64,000 bases of DNA from Bufo bufo. Taxonomy: Eukaryota; Chordata; Amphibia; Anura; Bufonidae. Shown here one piece after another: positions 1 through 11,816 of this stretch; position 1 is the first letter of the stretch; each line of letters starts with the position of its first letter. The notes under the pieces are model-generated. The model was not told the origin of the DNA. It worked only from the letters and a program-made list of their open reading frames with translations, and made no database searches. The translations under genes were made by a program, and so were the position numbers. The DNA lies in NCBI RefSeq assembly GCF_905171765.1, contig NC_053392.1, positions 448,978,722-449,042,721 of the forward strand. Direction: 5' to 3'.

Positions 1-754
1 TAGATCAGGTCATTATGGATGCGGCGATACCAATTATGTATAGTTTATTTTATTTTTTCATTTTTTTTTTTTTACTTTTTTTCATTTTTTTTTCATTAAG
101 TTCCACTTAGACCTTGAAGATCCAGTGGGTCTGATGGCTGTACTGTTCTCTGCAATACTCATATTGCTGAGTATGGCACTGTCAGTTTTACACTGACATT
201 CACCCTGATCAGGACCCTGCCTACAGCAGGGCCTGTCAGGAAGGCTTGGTTCCATGGTGAGTCTAGATGCATCTGGTTGCCATGGTAACCATTGGTACAC
301 TGCCATTGCAGTGCAGCATCCCAATAAGGGAGAGAGGGACCTCCCTTCCTCTTTTAACCCCATGGATGCTGTTGCAGAAGATTGTCAGCTGTATATTACC
401 GCTTACACTTACTGCTGATGGCTCCAGCTCCATTCCAGAGCCACTGCCATCAAGTTCTTCATGTGCGGGGGGCACAGGGTGGCACAGTAGGGAGGCAGAG
501 CATTATCTTCTTGAAAACAGCATATATATTCTGATTGTTTATTCTGTATAGACTAACCAATCAGAGCGATCGCTGACAGGGGACCGCTCTGATTGGTCCC
601 TTGCCAGCTGCTCCCGTGTTACCTCTGTCAGGGAGAATGGAGACTCTGGGGCTATGACACTTTATAGTGTCACAGCCTCCGGTAAGAAATGTACGCCCAA
701 TTGCAGAAAGTATCTTGCAATGTGGATGTACATTTATGCCCATATACAGGAAGG
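1..754. other. No gene seen; low-complexity T-rich start
   Basis: The first 100 bases are T-rich. The rest holds only short frames without a recognisable family. A small inverted repeat around 555-598 pairs two copies of an ACCAATCAGAGCG-like motif. I see no exon structure. Confidence 0.5.
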
Positions 755-985
755 GGTTAATTTATGCAAATTAACCTCTAGGAGCAACGGGGGCATTGCC
801 TATATACCTAGACGCTCTGCTCTCTCTCCATTTTGATTAACAGGGCCAGGTGTGATGATATTTTCACTATCATTCTCTGACAATCAAAGTGTAGAGAACA
901 CAACAGTTGCAGAGAGAGCAGAGCCTCTAGGTGTAACGGTAATGCCCCTGTTGCTTCCAGAGGCTCAATTGCATATATTAAATCA
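755..985. repeat. Foldback (inverted repeat) element
   Basis: The segment from about 770 (CTCTAGGAGCAACGGGGGCA) returns in reverse complement near 930-975 (TGCCCCTGTTGCTTCCAGAG). An AGAGAGAGCAGAG motif flanks the loop on both sides. The centre is near 868. This is a non-coding hairpin-forming repeat, probably a small non-autonomous DNA transposon. No clear target duplication was found. Confidence 0.55.
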
Positions 986-1108
986 TTTTTCTCAGCAATG
1001 CAGGCACATATGAACATGGGACCAACACAGATGCCTTCAGCTGCCAAACGTACATGTAAAAGGTCAGCCAGTTGCATATGTAAAAATCTGCTGGCAGATG
1101 TCCTTTAA

Positions 1109-2591
1109 CCTTTTACAGACACAGGGCGTACAGGTACGCCATGACGTCCGAGTCCTTAAGGACACAGGGCGTACATGTCCACCCTGTGTATTTCCGATCA
1201 CCGCCGTGCGGCGTGCGTTGATCGGAAATCATACAGCAGGCACTCTGTGACATAGCCGAGGGGGGTCCTGTGATACACCCCCCCCCCCCCCCCCCGTAAC
1301 GGCGATCGCAGAAAACCGCAGGTCAATTCAGACCTGCGGTTTGCTGCGTTTCTGGGTCATTCCGATAACCCGGAATAGGATGGTGATCAGTGGTGTGATA
1401 ATACATCGCCAATCACCATCCTTAGATCCTGAGAGGTGGCGGTGACATCACCTCTCAGGATCGCACCCCTAGAGTAGAAACTCCAAAAAAGTGACCCCAT
1501 TTTGGAAACTACACCCCTCAAGGTATTGAAAACTGATTTTACAAACTTTGTTAACCCTTTAGGTGTTCCACAAGAGTTATTGGCAAATGGAGATGACATT
1601 TCTGAATTTCAACTTTTTGTAACCTTGCCTTACAAAAATGTAATATAGAGCAACCAAAAATCATATGTACCCTAAAAATAGTCCCAACAAAACTGCCACC
1701 TTATCCCATAGTTTCCAAAATGGGGTCACTTTTTTGGAGTTTCTACTCTAGGTGTGCATCAGGGGGGCTTCAAATGGGACATGGTGTAAATAAACCAGTC
1801 CAGCAAAATCTGCCTTCCAGAAACCATATGGTGTTCCTTTCTTTCTGCGCCCTGCCGTGTGCCCGTACAGTAGTTTACGACCACATATGGGGTGTTTCTA
1901 TAAACTAAAGAATCAGGGCAATAAATATTGCGTTTTGTTTGGCTGTTAACCCTTGCTTTGGTACTGGAAAAAATGGATTCAAATGGAAAATTTGCAAAAA
2001 AATAGAAATTCTGAAATTTCATCTCCTTTTGCCAATAACTTGTGGAACACCTAAAGGGTTACCAAAGTTTTTAAAATCAGTTTTGAATACCTTAAGGGGT
2101 GTAGTTTCTAAAAATTGAGTCATTTTGGCGTGGTTTCTATTATGTAAGCCTCACAAAGTGACTTCAGACCTGAACTGGTCCTTAAAAAGTGGGTTTTGGA
2201 AAATGTCTGAAAAATTTCAAGATTTGCTTCTAAACTTGTAAGCCTTGTAACATCCCCAAAAAATAAAATGGCATTCCCAAAATGATCCAAACATGAAGTA
2301 GACATATGGGGAATGTAAATTAATAACTATTTTTGGAGGTATTACTATGTATTATAGAAGTAGAGAAATTGAAACTTGGAAATTTGCAAATTTTTCAAAT
2401 TTTTGGTAAATTTTGTATTTTTCTTCAATTTTACCAGTGTCATGAAGTACAATATGTGACTAAAAAACAATCTCAGAATGGCCTGGATAAGTTAAAGCGT
2501 TTTAAAGTTATTCACACATAACGTGACACTGGTCAGATTTGCAAAAAATGGCCTGGTCCTTAAAGTGAAAATGAGCCCAGTCCTTAAGGGG
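1109..2591 (-). mobile_element. TTAA-flanked non-autonomous element, copy 1 (piggyBac-like)
   Basis: The element is bounded by TTAA at 1105-1108 and 2592-2595. Its right end reads AGTCCTTAAGGGG before TTAA. The body (about 1470-2590) is the same repeat as 13490-14850 and, in opposite orientation, 16620-18267. Shared marks include a TTTCCAAAATGGGGTCA motif and a stretch about an acidic-looking but non-coding GACTTCAGACCTGAACTGG block. A run of Cs lies at about 1279-1295. There is no transposase. The TTAA target and CCC-type ends suggest the piggyBac superfamily; this is inference from the ends only. Confidence 0.5.
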
Positions 2592-3240
2592 TTAAGGGTC
2601 TGTTGAATAGAGTTAGTGGTTACTTACCTCCTCAAGCTCCAGTGCTGTGTGGTACTTTAATCCTTGGTCTTCAACTACGCAGTAATGAGCTGAATCCAGT
2701 CATGCTGCCATACAGACAACCAGGAATAGGCATGAGTTCACTAACATTTAGAGGGACAGGCTTACAGTTGTAACAAGTACACACACATACAGCATACAGC
2801 TTTGTGCAAAATAATAGTCTAACATCACTAGTGTGTTTAAATACTGTTTATGGCAGAAAAGATAATACAACATGGGAAAAATGTATGACTAGGTGTAGCC
2901 AAGTAATGGGCAACCAACAGAATCAACAGTCATGATATGCACACTGCTAATTTGGTGTAATTGACTCAATTAATGAAAGGGTGTTCAAATTAATAGGAGT
3001 GTGGAGTTCAATTAGTGAGATTATTCATTCTGTGAAGAAAAAGGTGTCAATTAAGGCCCTTATATAAAGAAGGAGGGCAGCCCTTGCTCAGAGAGTAAAA
3101 TGGCTCACCCCTTGCTCAGAGAGTAAAATGAAGAAAATAATTGGCTACTCATACTCTGGAGTCTGGCCCATTTATCGCATACCAGGCACTATGGACCAGT
3201 TTGAATGTATCAAAATACTGGAAGAGGTCATGTTGCCTTA

Positions 3241-4746
3241 GGGCTCATGCACACGGCCGTTGCCCGACCGTGGCCATATTGCGGCCCGCATACGGTGGGT
3301 TTGCAATACACCCCGCATCACGGAGGCGGTCCCATTCACTTGATGCGGTGCAGTGCGGAAGCATGGATCGGAAGCACTATGGAGTGCTTCCGTGGTGTTT
3401 CTGTCCGTGCCTCCGCTCTGCAAAAAAATAGAACATATTCTTTTACGGTGCGGATGGATCACGGACCCATTAAAGTTGAATGGGTCTCGATCTGTCCCAG
3501 CCGCTGCATGGATGTTGCCCATGCAGCATCCCACATATGTGTGTAAAAGGGACACTTTAAACAGCTGCCTATTTTTCTAATGTATTTGCAATGTATGGTA
3601 TTTCCTATTATCAGGCTGGCAATGTCATTACACCCATGTGCCCCTTGGTGGTGCTGGCGCCATTCATTTATATAGCTTGAGGTGTGTATAGCTCAGGGAA
3701 TTCCAGAGCATTTCAGTGTAGTGTAGTGTATTGTAGTGATAGAGGAAAGCAAGTGTATGGAGGAGAGAAACAGGCCTTATCCACGATGTAGCTGGCATTT
3801 CTTTCCTCCGGGACCTGATAACTCCTGGGGAGGACAAACTAAGAGTAGTTACAGCAGCTTACCACTGGACAGTAAGTCTGCGTCTAAATATGAAGCAAGC
3901 CTAGTGAAGTTTAGTGCTGAGTTGGGCCTATGGACTTAACAAGCACAAGTGACCAAGAGTAACTTTCCAAGCTCCTGGACACGACTGGATGATTAAAGGC
4001 CATAATTATCCTTATTCACGAGAAGCCTTCCAGGATATAGTGAACCTGAATACTTCAGGAGAGCATCCTGCAAATAAAGTCGCAGAGAGTTTGCCTGCCA
4101 TGAGGGAGAAACGCCCTTATTGGATAGCTCAAGATAAGTAGAAAACAGTATATTTAGTGCCTGAGTGCTATGGAAAGTGGACTTAAAGTCAATCTAATTA
4201 TTCTTCACCTGTAAAGCTGAAGTACTAGAGAACTGCCTAACTGACAATTGCCTAAACCTGATAAAAGGAATACTACTGAACCTATCTGAGTATTCACTCA
4301 TGTCATACAAATGAACTGTATCTGTACTGACTACCTGAAGACAATTGATTCAGTAAATGTTCAACTGTTTGATTACAACCGACTCCTCATCATCTCTACT
4401 ACTACACTCAACATTTGCACCTTACGATGCTGGCGTCACGAACACAGGGGCCCAGCTCCCAAAGCACCTTAATCACCTATACCATCAAGGACACCTCAAC
4501 TTCCATCTGGCTGGTGTTCCCTGCAATAGAGTGTCCCAGAGGATTTAGTGGTGTCTTCCCCATCACTGCACACCAGCCCAGGGAGGCTCTGCTAACCATA
4601 AGTACAACCAACTACTACCCCCATTGGCACACCGTCACCTCACGTGTCGCCCCTGCAGACCCGGTCGCTACACCCGTGCATTAGGGGCCGCAAATTGCGG
4701 TCCCCAAAGCACGGAATGGCCGCACAACGGCCGTGTGCATGAGGCC
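3241..4746. mobile_element. PIF/Harbinger-type TIR element
   Basis: It starts GGGCTCATGCACACGGCCGT and ends in the near-perfect inverse, giving 21 of 22 matching terminal bases. The flanks are TTA (3238-3240 and 4747-4749), the TWA duplication typical of PIF/Harbinger. It carries no transposase. Most of its length (about 3545-4672) is unrelated inserted sequence. It sits inside the Tc1 remnant 2797-5313 and is therefore younger than it. Confidence 0.75.
3545..4672 (+). other. Possible solo LTR or unassigned insert
   Basis: This stretch separates the two halves of the Harbinger-type element. It begins TGTGTGTAAAAGGG and ends near GGTCGCTACA, so a TG...CA LTR is possible, but I could not identify a target duplication. 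No coding similarity was seen. It could equally be internal sequence native to the element. Confidence 0.25.
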
Positions 4747-4749
4747 TTA

Positions 4750-4920
4750 TGCTGTAGAAGAAATGCCTTTGAAATGGGTGTTTCAACAGAACAACAACCC
4801 CCAAACACACCAGCAAGCAGGCAGCATCCAGGTTCCAGACCAACAAAATTGATGTTATGAAGTGGCCAGCCCAATCCCCAGATCTCAATCAGATTGAACA
4901 TTTTTGCAATGACATAAAAA
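4750..4920 (+). pseudogene. Tc1-type transposase C-terminal relic
   Basis: The run coding for SGQPNPQISIRLNIF matches, with changes, the [12 protein letters not shown] block that holds the last acidic residue of Tc1 transposases. The frame is interrupted and the rest of the protein is missing. It belongs to the element at 2797-5313. It cannot be functional. Confidence 0.5.
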
Positions 4921-5319
4921 AATGAAGTTTTTGTTGCCTAACCTGAGATACATAGCAGAATAACTGTTGAATGTAGTCCAGTCAGCTTGGGCTGGACTAT
5001 CTGTTCGTAGGTGTCAGATGTTAGTTGACTCCATGCCACACAGATGTAAAGCAGTTGCCAGAAATAAAGGTTATACAACCAAATATTAACTAATTACCAG
5101 AAAAGTTAAATCTGGAAACAAATTTCAGTTTATAGTGGAAATATTCGAGTTTGTAACTGAAAATGAAAACATTGATATTTTGTTAGTTTTCATTTGGAAT
5201 TAAATGTGCAGTGCTCCCAGTGCCTTTTATGTATATGGAAATAAATGCTGTCATGAGAAATTAGCTTTTTCTCAGTTGTTTTAAACACACTGATATTATT
5301 TTGCACATAACTGTATATA

Positions 5320-5990
5320 CACAGTCCAGTCACATTATTATGACCACTTCCTACTTTCGATGTCAGCAGCTCATAGCTCATGAAGGAAATTACATGTCGT
5401 GAGTTGGCTCGTTGGGTACATAAGGTGTATGATAGGCTGTCTGCACACATATTGCTCATTGCTGTTATGGGTAAAAGGGGAGGTTTATCAGAGTGATGGT
5501 TAGGGATGATTATTGGCTTTCGGGCCAAGGCTGCAGTATTTATGCACAGTTTGTGAACTGTTCACGTGCTGCTGTGGAAACTGCGGAGCTCCATGTGCCA
5601 TTGATGTTAGAGGTGAACAGCTGCTATTAAGGTGCGCAAGGGTGGACCAACACACTACAGTTGAGCAGCTCACCACCAAAATGAACCAGGGGCTACCAGA
5701 TATGTGTCTGAAACAACAGTTCAGTGCACCCTACTGAATATTGGGCTCCAATGCAGATGGATTTTCACCACACCTCTGCTAACGAAGTTGAATTGGCAGA
5801 AAAGGCTTCAGATTTTACGGCAAAAGGTTGCCTTCTCCAATGAGTCACGTTTTCTGCTTAATTGAACAGATGGATGTAGGTGTGACAGGTGAGAAACATC
5901 AGAGAACACCCTGCAAACGTTGTTGGAAGAAAACAAGCTGTTGATGGCAGTGTTATGGTCTGGGGAATGTTTTTGTGGCAACTGATTTAG
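5320..5990 (+). pseudogene. Second Tc1-type element, truncated, with decayed transposase
   Basis: The 5' end reads CACAGTCCAGTCACATTATT after TA, a Tc1/mariner-like terminal repeat. Downstream, about 5790-5980, broken frames resemble the central transposase region (a SHVFCLIEQ-like block, then a VMVWGMF-like block read as VLWSGECF with frame changes). The matching right terminal repeat was not found, so the 3' end is missing. It lies directly right of the first Tc1 remnant. Confidence 0.5.
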
Positions 5991-6478
5991 GTATGAATCC
6001 ATCCTCGCAGATCACTTACACCCAAATACCTGTGACCACCTACCAGGACACAGCCCGTCTCAGGCGGAGTGAGTTGGTGTCTCTTAAAACTCTGCAGGTG
6101 CTGTGTTTCATGCCTCATCCACCATGGTGGCAGACTGCTGCTGAAGATTGCTCCAGGATTGCTGCATTAAGTGAGTTAAGGACTGAGACAGAGTGGTATG
6201 CTTTTATTATGTGGAATTTAAATGTCAATGCAGTGATATTTATTGGAGTCCTAGTCATATGACATTTGTATGGACTTATTGAATTGGCATTGTCAGACCC
6301 TGTCTGCATAGATGTGCAACGCTGCATCTCACATGGTGATCTGAATATACACACATACAGCATACACACACTGATATACATAAATATACAGCATATACTG
6401 TATACACACACAACGTATACACACATAAATACAGTATATAGCATATACACACTATGATTAGGAATTTCAAGGTCTCAT
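5991..6478. other. Unassigned sequence with CA/TA-rich microsatellite
   Basis: About 6345-6455 is a degenerate CACA/TATA-rich simple repeat. The remainder has no recognisable gene or element. Confidence 0.5.
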
Positions 6479-6779
6479 TAGTGATCAGCAGCATAGACAA
6501 TATTCATTTTCACGATTTTTTGGGGCTAATATTCGCTATAAGTTCTCAAATTCTAGGATTCGTGATCTCCCGTCATTATTTTCTTAATTGCAAAAATCGG
6601 CAATGTAATATGCGCGTATTGTGCGCGCAATACAGGCGTGACTCACTTTTGTTACATTTTTCAAGCTGCTAGAAGTTTCCTGAGATTGGAGAAAATGCAC
6701 AGTACAGTAATTCCTATCAGCTACACTATATCACTATCTAACCTACACTTACTATCTCCCACTAACTATCTGTATTATA

Positions 6780-7134
6780 CAGGTGAAACTCGAAAAATTT
6801 GAATATCGTGCAAAGTTCATTTATTTCAGTAATGCAACTTAAAAGGTGAAACTAATATATGAGATAGACTCATTAAATGGAAAGCGAGAAATTTCAAGCC
6901 TTTATTTGTTATAATTTGAATGATTATGGCTTACAGCTTATGAAAACACCAAAGTCACAATCTCAGGTACCCTTTGCTCAGGGGGTATGGAATAATTAGC
7001 TGACTAAAGTGCGACACTTTGAGCCTAGAATATTGAACCTTTTCACAATAATCTAATTTTAAGTTGCATTAATGCAACTCCTTTTAAGTTAATTGAACTT
7101 TTTCACGATATTCTAATTTTTTGAATTTCACCTG
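6780..7134. mobile_element. Tc1/mariner-type MITE
   Basis: Termini CAGGTGAAACTCGAAAAATT and the inverse ending AATTTCACCTG are flanked by TA on each side (6778-6779, 7135-7136). At 355 bp it is non-coding. A second pair of CGATATTC-type motifs lies inside the ends. It is inserted in the hAT-type element 6479-16373. Confidence 0.7.
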
Positions 7135-7205
7135 TATATATGAGCTAACTATCTAATGTAATTGAATAAGGATCCAGATGACTCAGCAAAGCACAAAGCA
7201 CAGCA

Positions 7206-7241
7206 ATGACACTGCTCTCTTTCTCTCTCTCTCTCTCTCAG
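7206..7241. repeat. (CT)n microsatellite
   Basis: Uninterrupted CT dinucleotides run between TGCTCTCTTT and CAGAACTGC. Confidence 0.8.
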
Positions 7242-7445
7242 AACTGCAAAAAAAAAAGCAGAAAATGGCTGCTGGGGAGTTTCTTATATAGTAAGGGGTA
7301 GGCAACTTTCCTATTGGTTGCTAGGGATGTTGCTAAGCTCAGACAAAGATATTGCAGCCTTCTCAATGGCCCACAAGCAAGAAGCAGTGAGGGTACTGAT
7401 GAAAAAAAGTCTAGAATATTCGCGATTACAAAGATATAGCACTAT

Positions 7446-7997
7446 TATCACGGATGTAAAACACCAAAAGACAACAGGAAGGAAGAGGAAAGACACTAGG
7501 CCTCACCACTAGGGAAGGAAAAAGGGTCACCACCTATAAAACCCTGCTCCTGGCCCTAACTCCTACCCGTATGGGCGCCTCTCGATGGTAGAGTTGCCCA
7601 GACACAGGAACCTGGAAAATCCTGGTAACCCTCGGATGCCCTACAGGTAATGACAGGGCAGAGACAACCCGTTCCTTCCCGGGTGAAGGAACCAGCGTCT
7701 CGCTGAGGACTAGTAAACAACCAGGGAGGGAGAAATACAAACCACAACAAGCGGAACACTTAACTTCTGAGGATGATGGATGAACAGGACTTCAACAAGA
7801 ACCACACTCCAGCTCTTCAAAATGAGTTATGGGTAAAGTCAGACTAAATAGGGAGAAGTAAAGGTCACATAATCCACACCTGAACAGGAGGTGTGGACAT
7901 ACCAGCAACACAGACAAAGTGAAACCAAAAGAGACTGTCAGATCACTCATGTGCAGTCAGTCTTTCAGACCTTCTAGCAACTGTCACAGGTGTGACA
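7446..7997 (-). repeat. LTR (3' LTR of gypsy copy A)
   Basis: About 552 bp; its body aligns with 15772-16317 at roughly 90% by eye and more distantly with 25944-26502. The right edge ends GGTGTGACA, next to the C-rich complement of a polypurine tract (GTACCCCCCCTTC). The left edge TATCAC appears to be a mutated TGTCAC. Confidence 0.75.
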
Positions 7998-9130
7998 GTA
8001 CCCCCCCTTCTACGAGTGACCTCTGGGCACCCATAGCCAACCTTATCAGGATGAGCTCTGTGGAATGTTGTCACCAGACGAATAGCATTAACATCGGTTG
8101 CTGAAACCCACATCGTCTCCTCTGGTCCGTACCCTCTCCAATGAACGAGATACTGGAGGGATCTCCGGAGAACTCGGGAGTCCGCAAGAATCACCCACTC
8201 TCAGGTCCGGACCACTCATACGTCTCCTGTCAGCCGCACGCTTATACTTGTTGCCCATCTTTTCAGGTTATTTTGGATTTTCCGCCAAATAGAAGACAAA
8301 GAAGTGGAAAATCGTTCCTCCTCAGGAATTCCGGAATTTTGAGCACCAGAAAATGTACCAAACTGTGGATGGAACCCATATGCCCCTAAAAACGGCGACT
8401 TATCAGTGGATTCCTGTCTACGGTTATTTATAGCAAACTCAGCTAATGACAAAAATGAAGACCACTCTTCCTGATTCTCTGAAACAAAACATCTCAAGTA
8501 AGTCTCCAGATTCTGATTAGTGCGCCCCGTCTGTCCATTCGACTGAGGATGAAAAGCCGAAGAGAAGTACAATTGTACAGCCAGATGAGTACAGAATGCT
8601 TTCCAGAACCAGGAAAGAACTGAGTCCCTCTAATTGGACACCACAGAGGGAATGCCATGTAGTTTCACAATGTTGTCGACAGACACATGTGCAAGAGTTT
8701 TAGCATTGGGTAGACTAGGTAATGCTATAAAATGCGCCATTTTACTAAAACGATCGACAACCACCAGAATTAGGTAAATCTGTGATAAAATCCATGGAGA
8801 AATGGGTCCAAGGTCTGGACGGAATGGGCAATGGAAGCAGAGATCCAGAAGGCTGAGCATGTGTCACCTTAGAACGTGCACAGGTAACACAGGCTGACAC
8901 ATAGTCCTCCACACACTTGCACAACCTCGGCCACCAGAATCTACGAGAGATGAGATCGACAGTTGATCTGCTCCCAGGGTGCCCACCAAGCACCGTACAG
9001 TGATGTTCCTCGAACACCTTGTGACGCAATTCAGAAGGAACAAACAATTTCCCCGGAGGACAAGAGTCCGGAGCATCACCTTGGCCTCGAGATGGCCTTG
9101 TAGTTCTCTGCCATACTCTCTACCAGTACA
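7998..9130 (-). pseudogene. Gypsy integrase plus chromodomain, broken
   Basis: Minus-strand frames give, from right to left, a zinc-binding HHCC block (9040-8880, HHCTVLGGHPG ... CVTCARSK), part of the integrase core (DFITD near 8780, then VVVDRFSKM), the second core part (HPQSNGQTGRTNQ near 8545), and a chromodomain (QYLVHWRGYGPEETMW near 8155). Frameshifts separate them, around 8780, 8610 and 8215. In intact relatives this is one polyprotein that integrates cDNA, and the chromodomain guides site choice. Here it cannot be made as one product. It is followed directly by the 3' LTR. Confidence 0.8.
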
Positions 9131-9229
9131 TTCCTGTGGTAATCAGTATTGAGAGGCAGGCATAAGGATTGATTTACATATATCCACTCTGTAGCGTGTT
9201 CTCTCTATTGAATTTGGCACCATATATAA

Positions 9230-10377
9230 GGCTACTTTCACACTAGACAAAAACACAGAAATATAGTGGCAATTCTGGGGGAGCTGCTCAACCCCTAACA
9301 CTGTAGCGTGTTTTTCATTGGGGGAGCAGCCCCACCGCATGTGGACCGCAGCAAACGACTATCCCCAGCAAAAAATGCATACGGTGGAGGATGTCAGCGC
9401 GGTCCACATGCACCACAAAGGCATCCTACACAAAACGGAGCATTGTGCGGATGAAAATATAATCATATAAATCACAGAAAAAATGCACCAAACGGATATG
9501 CCACTGACTATACTGGCTAGTCATAAATGCAGATATTAAAAGCTGAGACTTTTGCCAATATATTCCTGTCAGGAAAATATCGGAGCCCGTCATGCACCAC
9601 GTCACGGTCACTCAGCATGGCAAGGGGTCCTACCACTACGCTAACTATGGTGTGAACAAGGTCTAAAGGTGATGTAATCCAGCTCACAGCCAAACTTCCA
9701 CACAACCGCCTAGCAGGACAACTAGTGCAATGTGAACAAATCAAGCCTGTAAGCCACACCCATATCAGACCATGTGATGGAGGTTTCCAGGTGCAAAAGA
9801 GTGTTTGAATGCCAGGTAAAGGCACATACACTACATATAAAACAAGACACAAACACAGAAATATAGTGGCAATTCTGGGGGAGCTGCTCAACCCCTAACA
9901 CTGTAGCGTGTTTTAATCGGGGGAGAAGCCCCACCGCATGTGGACCGCAGCACACTAGAGTTAAAGTTTTCCAGTATTGAGATCCGTCATAGGGTCTCAA
10001 TACCGAAAAAAAGGCTTCCTTTTTGTCCCCATTCATTGTCAATGGGGACAAAATGTAACTGAACAGAAGGGAATGCTTCAAAATGTATCCATTCCGTTTT
10101 CATACTGGAGAGCATGCTGCGGTTTGCTTTCCGTCATGGGATGTGGAGCAAGCCGGATCCGTCATGACGCACAATGCAAGTCAATGGGGATGGATCAGTT
10201 TTCTCTGACACAACAGAAAACGGATCCGTCCTCCATTGACTTTTAATGGAGTTCATGACGGATCTGTCTTGGCAATGTTAAAAATAATAACGGATGCAGA
10301 TGGCTGTATTATCAGTAACGGAAGCGTTTTTGTCGAACCCTACCGGATCCAGCAAATACGCTAGTGTGAAAGTAGCC
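9230..10377. mobile_element. PIF/Harbinger-type TIR element inside gypsy copy A
   Basis: The ends GGCTACTTTCACACTAG and its inverse (to 10377) are flanked by TAA at 9227-9229 and 10378-10380. The same family occurs at 37919-38397 and is related to 51591-52062. The true element body is 9960-10377 plus 9230-9247. The rest is the insert 9248-9951. No coding capacity. Confidence 0.75.
9248..9951. mobile_element. 704-bp insert with about 105-bp direct terminal repeats
   Basis: Segments 9248-9352 and 9848-9951 are nearly identical and in the same orientation (AACACAGAAATATAGTGGCA start, GTGGACCGCAGC end). The insert is flanked by ACACTAGA at 9240-9247 and 9952-9959, a perfect 8-bp duplication inside a Harbinger-type element. 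It has no TG...CA LTR ends and no coding region. The class is unknown. Confidence 0.65.
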
Positions 10378-10559
10378 TAATACATGCAGTTTTATTGCCT
10401 TGTGTGTTGTGCAAAATGCCACAAGGGGCCCACTGAGGCTTTAATTGCCCAAGGACCCACATGAACCTGGAGCCGGCCCTGCTTTCAGGCCTTGCTTCAA
10501 GAAATTCTGCATTCTGCTTTTGAGGGTGAAACAGTTGCGGGTACCAATCCAACAGTGCA

Positions 10560-10971
10560 TGCAAGAAGAGGGCTGTTTGAAGATGTGTTGGTCACTTCGG
10601 ATATGAGATCATTCTTGCAGCCAACCCATTGACAGCCGTCCTCCGGATCCAGCCTTAGTGAATGCCTAGACCGACAGGTGTCCGACTACATCGGGTTAAC
10701 GGCCGATGTGGACGCTCTGAGAAGCGATGAACCCCTGGACTACTGGGTGCGCAGGCTTGACCTGTGGCCAGAGCTGGCACAATTTGCCATGGAACTGTTG
10801 GCTTGCCCCTCGTCCAGTGTCCTGTCCGAAAGGACGTTCAGCGCAGCAGGGGGGATCATGAACGATAAGTGCACTCTCCTAGCTCACGACAGTGTGGACT
10901 ACCTAACATTTCTAAAAATGAATGAGGCATGGATCTCGGAGGAATTCAACACATGTGACGACCACATTTAA
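10560..10971 (+). pseudogene. hAT transposase C-terminal fragment
   Basis: The open frame 10678-10971 encodes the hAT dimerisation region: DYWVRRLDLWPELAQFAMELL, then LACPSSSVLSERTFSAAGG, then a YLTFLKMNEAWI end. That matches the end of the hAT copy at 21620-21830. Only the last ~100 residues remain; the BED finger and the catalytic aspartates are missing. Its likely 3' terminus lies at about 15190, separated by a Tc1 and a TTAA element. Confidence 0.75.
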
Positions 10972-11816
10972 TTGAATTTCATCATGACAGCCCATAAATA
11001 TCCACCACCACCCAGAACAAATCATGTTCCCTGTCTTAGGTAAATACAGCGGCATAAAAGGTCATTTATGTCCATTGAATGCCTAATTTTTGGGGCCTGT
11101 ACTGGCCGACAGTTACATATTTATCCTGTGACCGCCTAATGTACCTCCAGCCACAGAATCCAAAGTTCTTTGCTGTCAGGTGAACGCCTATTGACAAATT
11201 TTTGGGGCCTGTACTGGCCGACAGTTACATTTTTATCCTGTGACCACCTAATGTACCTCCAGCCACAGAATCCAAAGTTCTGTGCTGTCAGGTGAATACC
11301 TATTGGCTAATGTTTGGGGCCTGTACTGGCCGACAGTTAATTTTTTTTTATCTCTAGCCACATAATCACACCCTTGTCTCACTCCTCTTCCTCTCATTAT
11401 GGTGGCGTATGAACCGCATTCACCATAAGGACCTTCTAATATCACAGGGTCATGTGACTGTGCCCCCCATCCTGTACTGTGCCCCTTACCCCGTACTGTG
11501 CCCCCTTATACCCTGCATTGTGCCCTCTTACCACACACTGTGCAGTGCCCCTAGTCATTCCCTGTACTGTGCCCTCTTATACTCTTATCCCATCACGGTG
11601 TGGCAGTGTTATCTGGTCACTGTGCAGAGGTGTTATCTGGTGAATGTATGGCGGTGGTATCCAATATCTGGATGGTCATAACTTTATCCCTTTCCCTGCC
11701 AACACCATCCTTTTTTAGACCTGACATGAGCGGGAAAAATATGCAGATTGTGGTGCTAAGGACCTTTGCGCCACAATCTGTGTCAGAAATACGCCTAACA
11801 GACATATTTCTATATA
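10972..11816. repeat. hAT 3' region with 112-bp tandem repeats
   Basis: A unit containing GGCCTGTACTGGCCGACAGTTA begins at 11094, 11206 and 11318, a period of exactly 112 bp. Each unit also holds CTAATGTACCTCCAGCCACA. Further right, 11455-11600 is a loose repeat of CTGTACTGTGCCCCTTA-type words. No gene is visible. It probably is 3' untranslated sequence of the hAT remnant. Confidence 0.65.

Larger units (their letters stand above)
2797..5313 (+). mobile_element. Tc1/mariner-type remnant, split by a later insertion
   Basis: Terminal inverted repeats CAGCTTTGTGCAAAATAATA (2797) and its counterpart ending at 5313 are flanked by TA on both sides (2795-2796, 5314-5315). A Harbinger-type element (3241-4746) interrupts it. 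Without that insert only about 1 kb remains, so most of the transposase is deleted. A short 3' coding relic (see 4750-4920) supports a Tc1-type origin. Confidence 0.7.

Noticed and set aside
3205..3546. Several overlapping frames of about 100 codons on both strands
   Set aside because: They arise from the GC-rich palindromic ends of a Harbinger-type element. No family match.
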